32,412 nt of DNA from Flavobacteriaceae bacterium (GTDB lineage: Bacteria; Bacteroidota; Bacteroidia; Flavobacteriales; Flavobacteriaceae). Under the pieces are notes generated by a model, which saw only the letters and a list, made by a program, of their open reading frames with translations, did no database searches and was not told where the DNA came from. The number at the start of each line of letters is the position of its first letter. Position 1 is the stretch's first letter. Below are positions 7,197-16,154 of this stretch, one piece after another. Made by a program: the position numbers and the translations under genes. The DNA lies in NCBI GenBank assembly GCA_947373225.1, contig CANBWX010000026.1, positions 1 through 32,412 of the forward strand. The letters are read 5' to 3'.

Positions 7197-9020
7197 ATGC
7201 TTCTGAAACAAAAAAACATATTATTTTTTTTACTATTTCTTTGCTTTCAACAGTCTTTTTCACAGGAAAACAAGCCTAAAAAAGACAGTTCTGAAGTGTA
7301 TAAGAATATTCAAACCTATTCTAAAAAAAATAAGGTTGCTGCTTTTTTGCATAAATTAATTTTCCAGCCTATAAACCCAAAAAAGAAAAAAGAAAAAAAA
7401 GTAATTCAAAAAAAATATGCCGGATTTGAAGGCAAAATCATCCGAAATATTAATATTGTTACGCTTGATCCGTTTGGATATTCAGAAATCGATTCTACAA
7501 AAAGACCTATCAACTGGGTCGAAAAAAACGGTGATATTTTACACAGGAAAACTAGAAAATTAGCCATTAAAAATTTACTGCTCATTAGAAAAAATAAACC
7601 CTTAGATTCTTTGTTAGTAAAAGAAACTATCCGTTTAATAAGAGCTCAAAGCTATATAGGCAGGGTTGCAGTTGATACCAAACTAATCGCTAAGAATGCG
7701 GATTCAGTAGATGTTTCTATTCGGGTTTTAGACAATTGGAGTATTATTCCCAATGGAGCTATATCAAATTCAAGCAGTAATCTTGATCTACGGGATCAAA
7801 ATTTTATGGGTACTGGACACACTCTAAATACCGAATATAGAAGTAGATTTAGCGATGGAAAAAATGCCTATAATTTGGGATATATAATTCCAAATGTTAG
7901 AAACACTTTTATTCAAACCACGCTTAATTATCAAATTGATTTAGATAATTATTATAGTAAAAGCATCAATATTGACCGTCCGTTTTATTCTCCTTTTGCA
8001 AAATGGGCTGGTGGTATTTATTTGGATCAAAAATTCAGAAAGGATAGCCTTCAAGATGCCAATAATATATATGCCAAACAAAATTTCAAATACAATTCAC
8101 AAGATTATTGGCTTGGTCATGCTTTCCAGATTTTTAAAGGAAGTACTGAAAATGACCGAACAACTAACTTAATTATATCAGGTCGCTTTTTGAATTTGAA
8201 ATATATTGAAAGCCCAACTATAGCATACGATCCTATTGCTTTTTATTCTTCTGAAAAAGATTTCCTATCTGGAATTGGAATTTCAATGCGAAAATTTGTT
8301 GTAGACAAGTACATTTTTAAAAATGGTGTTCCCGAAGATGTTCCAATTGGAAAAATATACGGAATAACAGGCGGTTATCAATATAAGAATAATGTTGGGA
8401 GATATTATCTAGGAAGCCGATTCTCTTTTGGAAATTATTTTAAATTGGGATTTTTAAGTCTCAATTTCGAAATGGGAACATTCTTCGATAAATCAGTTAC
8501 AAAACAAACAGCCTTTTCTTTTCAAGCCGATTATTTTACTAATTTACTTGATATTGGAAGTTGGAAAATACGCCAATTTATCAAACCTCAACTTATTATA
8601 GGAATCAATCGTCAAAATTCGATTGGTGACGAACTTAACATTAACGGCGACAATGGAATTCGAGGTTTTAACAGCGCTGTTTATGGAACTCAAAAAATGA
8701 TATTGACTTTTCAAACTCAAGCTTATTCAACATGGAATTTTTGGGGTTTTCGACTCAATCCTTATTTTAATTATTCAATCGCAATGCTCGGAAATTCAAC
8801 AGACGGACTTCGAAACAATAAAGCCTTTTCAAAAATTGGTATTGGGTTTATGATTAATAATGACTTTTTAGTTTTTCGAACTTTCCAAATTTCACTCGCC
8901 TATTACCCTCATATTCCCGGAAATGGAGATAATATTTTTAAAACAAATTCATTTGAAACCACTGATTTTGGATTTCAAGATTTTGGATTAGATAAACCCA
9001 GAACCGTAATTTTTAAATAG
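7197..9020 (+). CDS. Outer-membrane Omp85/BamA-like barrel protein with POTRA-like region
   Basis: From ATG 7197 the 607-residue protein has a signal peptide (MLLKQKNILFFLLFLCFQQS, cleavage after FSQ). A lysine-rich linker (KKKKEKK) is followed by a POTRA-like segment: EGKIIRNINIVTLDPFGY, then a stretch ending DSVDVSIRVLDNWSIIP. The rest is a beta-barrel with alternating aromatic strands, including DQNFMGTGHTLNTEYRSRF and the late GDNGIRGFNSAVYGTQ, which resembles the conserved (V/I)RG(F/Y) loop motif of the Omp85 superfamily. A role in outer membrane protein or lipid transport is plausible. The last residues, PRTVIFK, end in an aromatic barrel-like strand but not exactly at F. It is flanked by two similar small secreted proteins. 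The track-length start at 7131 is rejected because a terminator lies inside that extension. Confidence 0.75.
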   Translation: MLLKQKNILFFLLFLCFQQSFSQENKPKKDSSEVYKNIQTYSKKNKVAAFLHKLIFQPINPKKKKEKKVIQKKYAGFEGKIIRNINIVTLDPFGYSEIDSTKRPINWVEKNGDILHRKTRKLAIKNLLLIRKNKPLDSLLVKETIRLIRAQSYIGRVAVDTKLIAKNADSVDVSIRVLDNWSIIPNGAISNSSSNLDLRDQNFMGTGHTLNTEYRSRFSDGKNAYNLGYIIPNVRNTFIQTTLNYQIDLDNYYSKSINIDRPFYSPFAKWAGGIYLDQKFRKDSLQDANNIYAKQNFKYNSQDYWLGHAFQIFKGSTENDRTTNLIISGRFLNLKYIESPTIAYDPIAFYSSEKDFLSGIGISMRKFVVDKYIFKNGVPEDVPIGKIYGITGGYQYKNNVGRYYLGSRFSFGNYFKLGFLSLNFEMGTFFDKSVTKQTAFSFQADYFTNLLDIGSWKIRQFIKPQLIIGINRQNSIGDELNINGDNGIRGFNSAVYGTQKMILTFQTQAYSTWNFWGFRLNPYFNYSIAMLGNSTDGLRNNKAFSKIGIGFMINNDFLVFRTFQISLAYYPHIPGNGDNIFKTNSFETTDFGFQDFGLDKPRTVIFK

Positions 9021-9155
9021 AAATCAGATTTTTAAATTGTAATAAAACTTCAATCATTACATTTTTTTAATGCTTCAAAATTTATGGCACAGTTATTGAA
9101 AATTACTAAACAACAAAGAAATTTTCAAAAAAAAAACAACAAAATTCCATACATC

Positions 9156-9563
9156 ATGAAAAATTTAAAAATCACTTTAGCAGCGTTTATCCTCCTATTT
9201 ACTTTACAATCAAACGCACAATTTTCTATCAATTTAAGTCTTGGATCAAGAGCGCATTATCGAAATAACGATTGTGAATATTACCGAAACAATAACGAAA
9301 ATAGAGATTGTAGACCAGCTGTAGTCTACACAGGAAATTATCCTTATGAATATATAAATTCCAATAGACAAATTTATTATGGCAACGACAATCGCAATTA
9401 CAGACAGGTTTATAATCGTGGAAGAAATGAAAGAAGAAATGACTATGCAGTAGTTTCTAATCAAAATAGATATTACGATAACAACCGTAACTATTATAGA
9501 AACGAAAGAAATTATGGAAACGAACGTGAAAATAGACGTGAAAACCATAGAGATCGTGACTAA
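9156..9563 (+). CDS. Small secreted N/R/Y-rich protein
   Basis: From ATG 9156 this 135-residue protein has a signal peptide (MKNLKITLAAFILLFTLQSNA, then QFSINLSLG). The mature part is almost wholly low complexity: asparagine, arginine, tyrosine and glutamate, e.g. YYRNNNENRD and NYYRNERNYGNER. An earlier in-frame ATG (9084) adds a lysine/glutamine-rich leader without signal character and is rejected. The mature N-terminus QFSINLSLGS matches QISVNLNIGT of the protein at 6454, so the two are probably divergent paralogues. A hairpin terminator follows at 9586. It is highly basic; binding to surface polysaccharide or nucleic acid is conceivable but not shown. Confidence 0.75.
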   Translation: MKNLKITLAAFILLFTLQSNAQFSINLSLGSRAHYRNNDCEYYRNNNENRDCRPAVVYTGNYPYEYINSNRQIYYGNDNRNYRQVYNRGRNERRNDYAVVSNQNRYYDNNRNYYRNERNYGNERENRRENHRDRD

Positions 9564-9585
9564 ATAAAACTCCATCAGACAAAAG

Positions 9586-9615
9586 CAGGGAATGTAACGT
9601 TTCCTGTTTTTTTTT
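9586..9615 (+). terminator. Rho-independent terminator
   Basis: CAGGGAA (9586-9592) pairs with TTTCCTG (9600-9606) with one G-T pair, a 7-nt loop and nine T residues after it. It closes the secreted/barrel gene group before the PIG-L gene. Confidence 0.75.
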
Positions 9616-9681
9616 GACTAAATATTCCATTTATTTAGGTAATTATTTATCACAATATTTAAAATCCATTTTGATATTTAG

Positions 9682-9689
9682 TACATTTG
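9682..9689 (+). promoter_or_regulatory. Candidate Bacteroidota -7 element for the PIG-L gene
   Basis: TACATTTG fits TAnnTTTG exactly and lies 22 nt before the ATG at 9712, so the leader would be about 15 nt. No TTG at the normal -33 spacing was found, so this is a partial match. Confidence 0.4.
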
Positions 9690-9711
9690 ATTTTCTTGTA
9701 AAATAATCTAC

Positions 9712-12204
9712 ATGCAAAAGTTTAAAGTTTTATTTGGTTTCGTATTTTTATTTTGTTTTGCCAATGCGCAACAACCACAAAAACCAAATTCGGCAGAAAT
9801 ATACAACCAAATTCAGAAACTTAATTTCCTAGGTTCTGTACTTTATATTGCGGCACATCCTGATGACGAAAACACCCGATTAATCACTTATTTATCGAAT
9901 GATACCAAGGCGAGAACAGGCTATTTATCATTAACTCGTGGCGATGGTGGTCAGAATTTAATAGGCTCACAATTACGCGAATTATTAGGCGTTATAAGAA
10001 CGCAAGAACTTCTCGAAGCAAGAAAAATTGACGGTGGAGAACAGTTTTTTACACGTGCCAATGATTTTGGATTTTCTAAAAATCCCGAAGAAACATTGCA
10101 AATTTGGGATAAGGAAAAAGTACTTTCGGATGTCATTTGGACGATTCGAAAATTTCAACCCGATGTAATTATCAATCGTTTTGACCATAGAACCTCAGGA
10201 AATACACATGGTCATCATTCGGCATCAGCACAATTGAGTTTCGAAAGTTTTAATTTGGCTAACGATCCAAAAATATTTCCTGAACAATTAAAATATTTCG
10301 AAACTTGGCAACCTAAACGTCAGTTTTTTAATCCATCTTGGTGGTTTTATGGAAGCCAAAAAAAGTTTGACGAAGCCGATAAATCTAATTTTATAAAGAT
10401 AGAAACCGGTGTTTATTATCCAATTTTTGGAAAATCGAATCAGGAAATTTCCGCTTTAAGCAGAAGTCGCCATCAATCACAAGGCTTTGGAAGTACTGGC
10501 GTTCGCGGGGAAGAAACCGACTATTTAGAACTTATAAATGGCGAAACCCCAAAAGACAAATCATCTATTTTTGACGGAATCGATACTTCTTGGAATCGTG
10601 TTCGAGACGGAAAACCAATTGGAGAATTGTTGTCAAGTATAGCTGCAAAATATGATTTCAAAAACCCTTCGGCAAGTATCCCCGATTTGGCGAAAGCCTA
10701 TACAATGATTCAAGCATTGGACGAAAAGCATTGGAAACCCATAAAATCGGAAGAAATCAAGACTATTATTGCCGCTTGTTCTGGATTATACCTTGAAGCT
10801 GTTGCTACAAACCAAGAAGCCACACCGGGAAGTAGCATAAAATTGAAACTCGAAGCCATAAATAGAAGCGAAATTCCGATGCAATTATTGAATTTGACCA
10901 CTTTCCCAGATCAAAAAAATAGAATTGAAAACAGCGTTTTAAAAAACAATGTTTTACAAAATATTTCGGTTGATTTACAATTACCAGAAAACATAGAATA
11001 TACACAACCGTATTGGCTTAAAGAAAAAGCAACGGAAGGAATGTATACCGTTTCTGACCAAAAAAACATCGGGATTCCAGAAAGTAAAAGAGATATAAAA
11101 GTGATTTTTAATGTTGAAATTAACGGAATAGAAATTCCGTTTGAAAGAACAGTTGTCTATAAATACAATGATAATGTTAAGGGCGAAATGTATTCTAATT
11201 TAGATGTAGTTCCTGAAATCACAACAAGTATTTTAGACAAAGTGTTGCTTTTTAAAAATACTAAAACCAAATCTGTTGCTGTAAAAATAAAGGCTGGTAA
11301 AGATAGCGTCAAAGGCAATTTACAGCTTGAATTACCCGTAAATTGGGTTGTTTCTCCAAAATCGATTCCTTTTAATTTAGACAAAAAAGGAAGTGAACAA
11401 ACGTTTTATTTTGAGGTAACTCCGCCCAATTTTCCCGAAGAAGCAATTGCCAAAAGCGTTGCAATTGTCGACAATAAAAAATATGATAAAGACCAAGTTA
11501 CAATTGATTACAGTCATATTTTGAAACAACAAGTATTGAAAACTGCCGAATCGAAATGTATTCGTTTTGATTTGAAAACAAATGGCGAAAAAATTGGTTA
11601 CATAATGGGAGCAGGTGACGAAGTTCCAAATAGTTTGAGCCAAATGGGCTATAAAGTTATCCTGCTGAATCCCGAAGAAATTACTCCCGAAAAAATTAAA
11701 AATCTAGATGTTGTCATGACCGGAATACGGGCTTATAACGTTGTGAAAGCATTGGCAAACAAACAAAATATTCTTTTTGATTTTGTGAAAAGCGGAAAAA
11801 CAATGCTCGTTCAATACAATATGCCCGGAGATTTTGTGACTCCAAATATCGCTCCATATCCTATGAAAGTTTCGGGCGATCGAGTTGCCGATGAAAATGC
11901 CGAAGTTCGTTTTCTAGCACCGAATCATCCTGTTTTGAATTATCCAAATAAAATAACATCGAAGGATTTTAAAGGTTGGAAACAAGAGCAAGGATTGTAT
12001 TACCCAAATGAATTTGACAAAGCCTTCACTCCTATTTTATCATCGAATGACAAAGGCGAAACACCAAAAAACGGAGCTTTGCTAGTTGCTCCTTACGGAA
12101 AAGGATATTATATTTATACCGGATTGAGCTTTTTTAGAGAATTGCCAGAAGGAGTTTCTGGTGCATATAAATTATTGGCAAATATGATTTCGCTGAAAAA
12201 TTAA
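9712..12204 (+). CDS. Secreted PIG-L (LmbE-like) family deacetylase
   Basis: This 830-residue protein has a signal peptide (MQKFKVLFGFVFLFCFANA, then QQPQ). The catalytic domain occupies about residues 38-300. AAHPDDE (residues 47-53) supplies the first zinc ligands and the catalytic aspartate, and THGHHSAS (165-171) the downstream histidines. Such enzymes remove N-acetyl groups from GlcNAc-type conjugates. The remaining 500 residues look like beta-rich (Ig-like) domains and a C-terminal region (GEKIGYIMGAGDEVP, VVMTGIRAYN, later YNMPGDF) like that of other large Bacteroidota PIG-L proteins. Export means it acts in the periplasm or at the surface on a sugar or glycan, not on a cytoplasmic thiol precursor. 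The symporter 226 bp downstream may take up the product. Confidence 0.85.
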   Translation: MQKFKVLFGFVFLFCFANAQQPQKPNSAEIYNQIQKLNFLGSVLYIAAHPDDENTRLITYLSNDTKARTGYLSLTRGDGGQNLIGSQLRELLGVIRTQELLEARKIDGGEQFFTRANDFGFSKNPEETLQIWDKEKVLSDVIWTIRKFQPDVIINRFDHRTSGNTHGHHSASAQLSFESFNLANDPKIFPEQLKYFETWQPKRQFFNPSWWFYGSQKKFDEADKSNFIKIETGVYYPIFGKSNQEISALSRSRHQSQGFGSTGVRGEETDYLELINGETPKDKSSIFDGIDTSWNRVRDGKPIGELLSSIAAKYDFKNPSASIPDLAKAYTMIQALDEKHWKPIKSEEIKTIIAACSGLYLEAVATNQEATPGSSIKLKLEAINRSEIPMQLLNLTTFPDQKNRIENSVLKNNVLQNISVDLQLPENIEYTQPYWLKEKATEGMYTVSDQKNIGIPESKRDIKVIFNVEINGIEIPFERTVVYKYNDNVKGEMYSNLDVVPEITTSILDKVLLFKNTKTKSVAVKIKAGKDSVKGNLQLELPVNWVVSPKSIPFNLDKKGSEQTFYFEVTPPNFPEEAIAKSVAIVDNKKYDKDQVTIDYSHILKQQVLKTAESKCIRFDLKTNGEKIGYIMGAGDEVPNSLSQMGYKVILLNPEEITPEKIKNLDVVMTGIRAYNVVKALANKQNILFDFVKSGKTMLVQYNMPGDFVTPNIAPYPMKVSGDRVADENAEVRFLAPNHPVLNYPNKITSKDFKGWKQEQGLYYPNEFDKAFTPILSSNDKGETPKNGALLVAPYGKGYYIYTGLSFFRELPEGVSGAYKLLANMISLKN

Positions 12205-12318
12205 AAATTACGAATTACGACCCGAGCCTGAAAGAGCGAACTGACAAAGCAATAACTTTAAAATAAATGGTTTATACGTTTAAAAATGTATTATTGTAAA
12301 ATTGCCTATATTTAAAAA

Positions 12319-12426
12319 ATGGAAACAAAAAAAGTCAAAATTTGGAAGAAAAATTATACTTGGGTTTTGTTGATGAACGCCATTTATATTTTGATATTTT
12401 ATCTAATAATGAAATTATATTCCTAG
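12319..12426 (+). CDS. 35-residue membrane peptide preceding the symporter
   Basis: ATG 12319 opens a 35-codon frame that starts METKKVKIWKKNYTWVLLMN and continues AIYILIFYLIMKLYS, ending at TAG 12424-12426. The N-terminus is strongly basic and the rest forms one hydrophobic helix, as expected for a single-pass inner membrane peptide with N-in topology. The symporter ATG follows after only 3 nt, so the two are almost surely co-translated. It is too short for ordinary ORF calling. Small companion subunits are known for some sodium:solute symporters; whether this is one is inference. No SD is seen, but an A-run (AAAAAATG) precedes the start as in neighbouring genes. Confidence 0.65.
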   Translation: METKKVKIWKKNYTWVLLMNAIYILIFYLIMKLYS

Positions 12427-12429
12427 ACT

Positions 12430-14151
12430 ATGCAACTAATCGACTGGATTGTACTTACTGTAACCTTGCTTTTCATTGTCATTTATGGTGTATGGAAAAC
12501 TCGTGGTAGCAAGAATGTAGAAGATTATATTCTTGGTAACAACGAAACGCCATGGCACACTGTAGGACTTTCGGTTATGGCGACACAAGCCAGTGCGATC
12601 ACATTTCTTTCGACACCCGGACAAGCCTATCATGACGGGATGGGTTTTTTGCAATTTTATTTTGGATTACCAATTGCTATGGTTGTAATTTGTGTCACTT
12701 TTATTCCTATTTACCATAAATACAAGGTTTTTACCGCTTATGAATATCTTGAAAAAAGGTTCGACTTAAAAACGCGTTCGCTAGCAGCCATACTTTTCTT
12801 AGTACAAAGGGGTTTAGGAACAGGACTTACTATTTATGCGCCAGCTATAATATTATCGGCATTATTAGGTTGGAATCTGACCATCATGAATATTATTATA
12901 GGTGTATTGGTAATCATTTATACTTTTTCGGGTGGTACAAAAGCGGTAAACGTAACTCAGAAACAACAAATGTTTGTGATAATGTCCGGAATGATTATTA
13001 CTTTTTTCCTGATTTTGCATTATTTACCTAATGATATGACATTTAGCAGTGCTTTGCATATTGCTGGCGCCAATGACAAAATGAATATTGTAAACTTTTC
13101 ATTCGACCCCGAAGAAAAATATACGATTTGGAGCGGAATTACGGGTGGTTTTTTCTTGGCACTAGCCTATTTTGGAACCGATCAATCCCAAGTGGGACGC
13201 TATTTATCTGGGAAATCGGTTCGGGAAAGCCAAATGGGATTAATCATGAACGGACTTTTGAAAGTACCTATGCAATTCTTTATATTATTGACAGGAGTTA
13301 TGGTTTTTGTGTTTTTTCAATTCAATCCCGTTCCTTTAAACTTTAATCCAAATAATAAAATAATTGTCGAAAAATCAGCTTACAAAAAGGAATACCATGT
13401 TTTAGAAAAAAAACTGGAAGCACTTTCCGAAGACAAGAAAGTGATAAACCTATTATACATAGATCAGTTAAATCAAGATTATGATAATCCTATACTACGA
13501 AAAGAATTAGTCGAATTATCGAGCAAAGAAAAAGACTTGAGGGATAGTGCAAAAAAAATCATCCTTAAAGCCGACAAGAATAGCGAAACTAATGACAAAG
13601 ATTATGTGTTTTTTCATTTTATTCTAAATTATTTACCCCAAGGACTTATAGGTTTGCTTCTTGCCGTTATTATTTCGGCAGCAATGTCTTCAACTGCATC
13701 TGGGCTCAATGCTTTGGCATCGACAACTGCTATTGATATTTATAAGCGTAATTTAAAAGAAGAAAAATCAGAAAGGCATTATGTTAATGCTACCAAATTT
13801 TTCACTTTGTTTTGGGGTGTTATTGCTATACTTTTTGCCAGTATTGGAACATTATTCGAGAATTTAATTCAATTAGTTAATATTGTGGGTTCCATATTTT
13901 ACGGAACCGTTTTAGGGATTTTCTTAGTAGGTTTTTATATAAAATATGTACAGGCGCGAGCCATTTTTTACAGCGCTGTTATTAGTCAAATTACCATTTT
14001 TATCATTTATTATTATACCATCTTTATTTTTGAAAGTGGCGAAGAAAAACTGGGTTATTTATGGCTCAACTTTATTGGTGCCATGTTGACTATTGTTTTA
14101 GCGATTCTTTTGCAAGCAATTCTTTTTAGAAAAGACTATAAAACGGAATAA
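12430..14151 (+). CDS. Sodium:solute symporter (SSS family)
   Basis: This 573-residue protein starts MQLIDWIVLTVTLLFIVIYG. It carries SSS family landmarks: GNNETPWHTVGLSVMATQAS (residues 37-56), the TM2-3 region, FSGGTKAVNVTQKQQMFVIM, and LPQGLIGLLLAVIISAAMSSTASGLN, the conserved sodium-site helix. There are about 13 membrane segments. A hydrophilic, probably helical loop (about residues 300-390, including KKLEALSEDKKV and SSKEKDLRDSAKK) is longer than in the classical family but is common in Bacteroidota members. The likely substrate is a sugar or acid, by analogy with SGLT and sialic acid carriers, and the secreted PIG-L deacetylase upstream suggests an amino sugar. This is inference. Confidence 0.9.
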   Translation: MQLIDWIVLTVTLLFIVIYGVWKTRGSKNVEDYILGNNETPWHTVGLSVMATQASAITFLSTPGQAYHDGMGFLQFYFGLPIAMVVICVTFIPIYHKYKVFTAYEYLEKRFDLKTRSLAAILFLVQRGLGTGLTIYAPAIILSALLGWNLTIMNIIIGVLVIIYTFSGGTKAVNVTQKQQMFVIMSGMIITFFLILHYLPNDMTFSSALHIAGANDKMNIVNFSFDPEEKYTIWSGITGGFFLALAYFGTDQSQVGRYLSGKSVRESQMGLIMNGLLKVPMQFFILLTGVMVFVFFQFNPVPLNFNPNNKIIVEKSAYKKEYHVLEKKLEALSEDKKVINLLYIDQLNQDYDNPILRKELVELSSKEKDLRDSAKKIILKADKNSETNDKDYVFFHFILNYLPQGLIGLLLAVIISAAMSSTASGLNALASTTAIDIYKRNLKEEKSERHYVNATKFFTLFWGVIAILFASIGTLFENLIQLVNIVGSIFYGTVLGIFLVGFYIKYVQARAIFYSAVISQITIFIIYYYTIFIFESGEEKLGYLWLNFIGAMLTIVLAILLQAILFRKDYKTE

Positions 14152-14620
14152 AAAAAGCTTGTTTTTTAATAGCTATTTATACTTTGCAACGATTTATACT
14201 TTCCCAATTCCATTTTTTTCTTTTTATTAAAAAAAAATAATTGTTGTTTTAATTAATTCATTAAATTTATTGAGCATTTTACTCTCATAAAAAAATCACA
14301 ACTACCTTATTATTAAATAATTAATAGAAAAGAGACAAAATCGTATTATTTATTCAATAATATGATAAATATCATTTAATAGCGCATTTATAATACAGAA
14401 ATTTACATCGTTAAACAGTTAGCAAGTCAAATCTTAATTTAAAAAAATTAAATTTCATTTCTAAATATGATAAATATCAGGAAAGCACTTGTTAAACATT
14501 CGTTAATTTGTATTATAGATTTTTACTCAACAAAACGCAACCTATATTAAATGAAACAAAAAAATAAATTAAACAGAATAACAAAAAAACAAAATAAATT
14601 AAACAAATAATTAATTAATT
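14152..14620 (+). promoter_or_regulatory. Regulatory gap with two identical Crp/Fnr-like palindromes
   Basis: No gene is seen in these 469 bp, which are strongly AT-rich. The 15-mer ATATGATAAATATCA occurs twice, at 14360-14374 and 14465-14479, exactly 105 bp apart (ten helical turns). Its core TGAT-N4-ATCA is the half-site arrangement of Fnr/Dnr-type regulators; copy 1 extends to ATGATA-AA-TATCAT. TTAATTTG (14503-14510) is a near-match to the -7 consensus. If it is used, copy 2 is centred about 44 bp upstream of the start of transcription, an activator position. The leader before ATG 14621 is A-rich with no SD. Confidence 0.6.
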
Positions 14621-15700
14621 ATGAAAACAATAAACAAAAGCATGCTGTTACTAGGACTCTTCACGTTAGTCCTACAGAGTTGTACCCATGAAATTTATGT
14701 TGACCCTCTAGCAGCATCAAAAGCTGCTTATGAAAATGCTGATGCTGTAAATGGTGCAAAATTATTCAGTAATTTTCAAAACATAGAAGCTGGATGGCCT
14801 CTTGATGCTGCTGGATGGCCAGATGTTACTGCTGCAGCCGATCCTACAATAAATATTAAAGACATAGCTACTTATACTGCTCAAACTGGCGTAACAACTC
14901 CAGTGCCAGCACCACAAGCAAATAGAAATTTTTATGCTTGTGCTGGATGTCATGCTGTAGACGGAATGGGAAGAGATGGAACTGGAATTTCTAAAAAAAC
15001 AGCCGCTAATCAACCTCAAATGGCAGCTAGTCATTTAAGAGATACTAGAGGTTGGGATCCTGTTAAATTATTTGATGCCATTAAAGGTGTTGGAGGAAGA
15101 CAAATTGATCCTACCAAAACAGTGAATGGTTTAGACCTTACTTTAGGTGGTCAAACTCATCCAGATTTCAGTAAAATACTTACCGATGATAAAATATGGG
15201 ATTTAGTAAAATGGTTAAAAGAAGGAGTTGATAATACTAATGGTGATTTGTATTCTATGTCAACAGTAGGAGCATTTACAGTACCACAGACGACCATAGC
15301 ACCTTATGCACTTTATGATAACACCAAAATGGGATCTGACGGTGATTATGCTGCGGGTGTTGCTTTTTATACTGCAAAATGTGTTGTTTGTCATGCTTTT
15401 GACGGTTTAGGAACAACAAACTCCAATGGACCCGTTTTAATTGCTGGTCAAACCAATGGAACAACCAGTGCAGGTTCAGGCCCAGCGGGTCCAGCACCTA
15501 CAACAAAAATGTATGGTGTAGGAGCTTATATGAGATATAAAACTGCCGATGGTGTGTTCTTAATTCAATCTGGTAAATTTGGTACAATTCCATGGATGGC
15601 TGCTACCCCAATCAATCAACAAGAGATGAAAGATTTACTAAAAGCATTTAGTGATAAAGCAAGATTTCCAGATGCAACTGTAAAACGTGCTAATCCGTAA
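14621..15700 (+). CDS. Diheme c-type cytochrome lipoprotein
   Basis: This 359-residue protein has a lipoprotein signal (MKTINKSMLLLGLFTLVLQS followed by Cys21). It has two haem c sites, CAGCH (residues 107-111) and CVVCH (254-258), each in its own cytochrome c domain. Methionine candidates for axial ligands lie after each domain. A TonB-type or catalytic domain is absent. The protein would be anchored to a membrane facing the periplasm, or at the surface, and would pass electrons between the NrfD module downstream and an acceptor. It is the first gene of the cluster, right after the Fnr-like sites. Haem attachment depends on the CcsBA protein at position 1. Its redox partner is unknown. Confidence 0.85.
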   Translation: MKTINKSMLLLGLFTLVLQSCTHEIYVDPLAASKAAYENADAVNGAKLFSNFQNIEAGWPLDAAGWPDVTAAADPTINIKDIATYTAQTGVTTPVPAPQANRNFYACAGCHAVDGMGRDGTGISKKTAANQPQMAASHLRDTRGWDPVKLFDAIKGVGGRQIDPTKTVNGLDLTLGGQTHPDFSKILTDDKIWDLVKWLKEGVDNTNGDLYSMSTVGAFTVPQTTIAPYALYDNTKMGSDGDYAAGVAFYTAKCVVCHAFDGLGTTNSNGPVLIAGQTNGTTSAGSGPAGPAPTTKMYGVGAYMRYKTADGVFLIQSGKFGTIPWMAATPINQQEMKDLLKAFSDKARFPDATVKRANP

Positions 15701-15754
15701 TAAAAATTTAAAGTAAATTTTATCAAAAAATAAATTAATTAAAAAATAAAAAAA

Positions 15755-16138
15755 ATGAAAAAATTATTTCAAATATTGATGATGGTATCCATAGTTTTGA
15801 TGGTCACCTCTTGTTATAATGATCAACTTCCAGCTGTGCCGCTACCTGCAAATGTTTCTTTTGCAAAAAATATGCAACCTTTGTTTAACAAAAACTGTAT
15901 TGGTTGTCATAACGGAGCTCAAGCTCCAAATTTAACAGCTGGGAATTCATACACAGCATTGACAACACTGAATAAAGATGGAGAATATTTTGTTACAGCG
16001 GGTGATGCTCCTGGAAGCATTTTATACCAAGCTTTGATAGGAAAAGGAGCTCCACAAATGCCAGCAAACGGTGCAATGAGTGCTTCTAAAATTGCTATAG
16101 TGGAAAAATGGATTAACGATGGTGCACTTAATAACTAA
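15755..16138 (+). CDS. Monoheme c-type cytochrome lipoprotein
   Basis: This 127-residue protein has a lipobox ending VTSC (Cys20) and one haem site, CIGCH (48-52). The surroundings, FAKNMQPLFNKNCIGCH and the later ILYQALIGKGAPQMPANGAMS with KIAIVEKWINDGA, resemble the planctomycete-type cytochrome c domain often found with c-type cytochromes in Bacteroidota. Met64 or later methionines (QMPANGAM) may be the sixth ligand. The gap to the diheme gene is 54 bp and to the barrel gene 16 bp, consistent with one operon. Probably an electron carrier at the outer membrane's inner face or surface. Confidence 0.85.
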   Translation: MKKLFQILMMVSIVLMVTSCYNDQLPAVPLPANVSFAKNMQPLFNKNCIGCHNGAQAPNLTAGNSYTALTTLNKDGEYFVTAGDAPGSILYQALIGKGAPQMPANGAMSASKIAIVEKWINDGALNN

Positions 16139-16154
16139 TTACAAATAAAAAATC

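Noticed and set aside
6595..7263. 222-residue minus-strand ORF rich in I, V and S
   Set aside because: It is the antisense of the low-complexity tail and of the signal region; there is no start context and the composition simply mirrors the plus-strand repeats.
9246..9575. 109-residue minus-strand ORF
   Set aside because: It is the mirror of the N/R-rich secreted protein and has only I/V/S composition.
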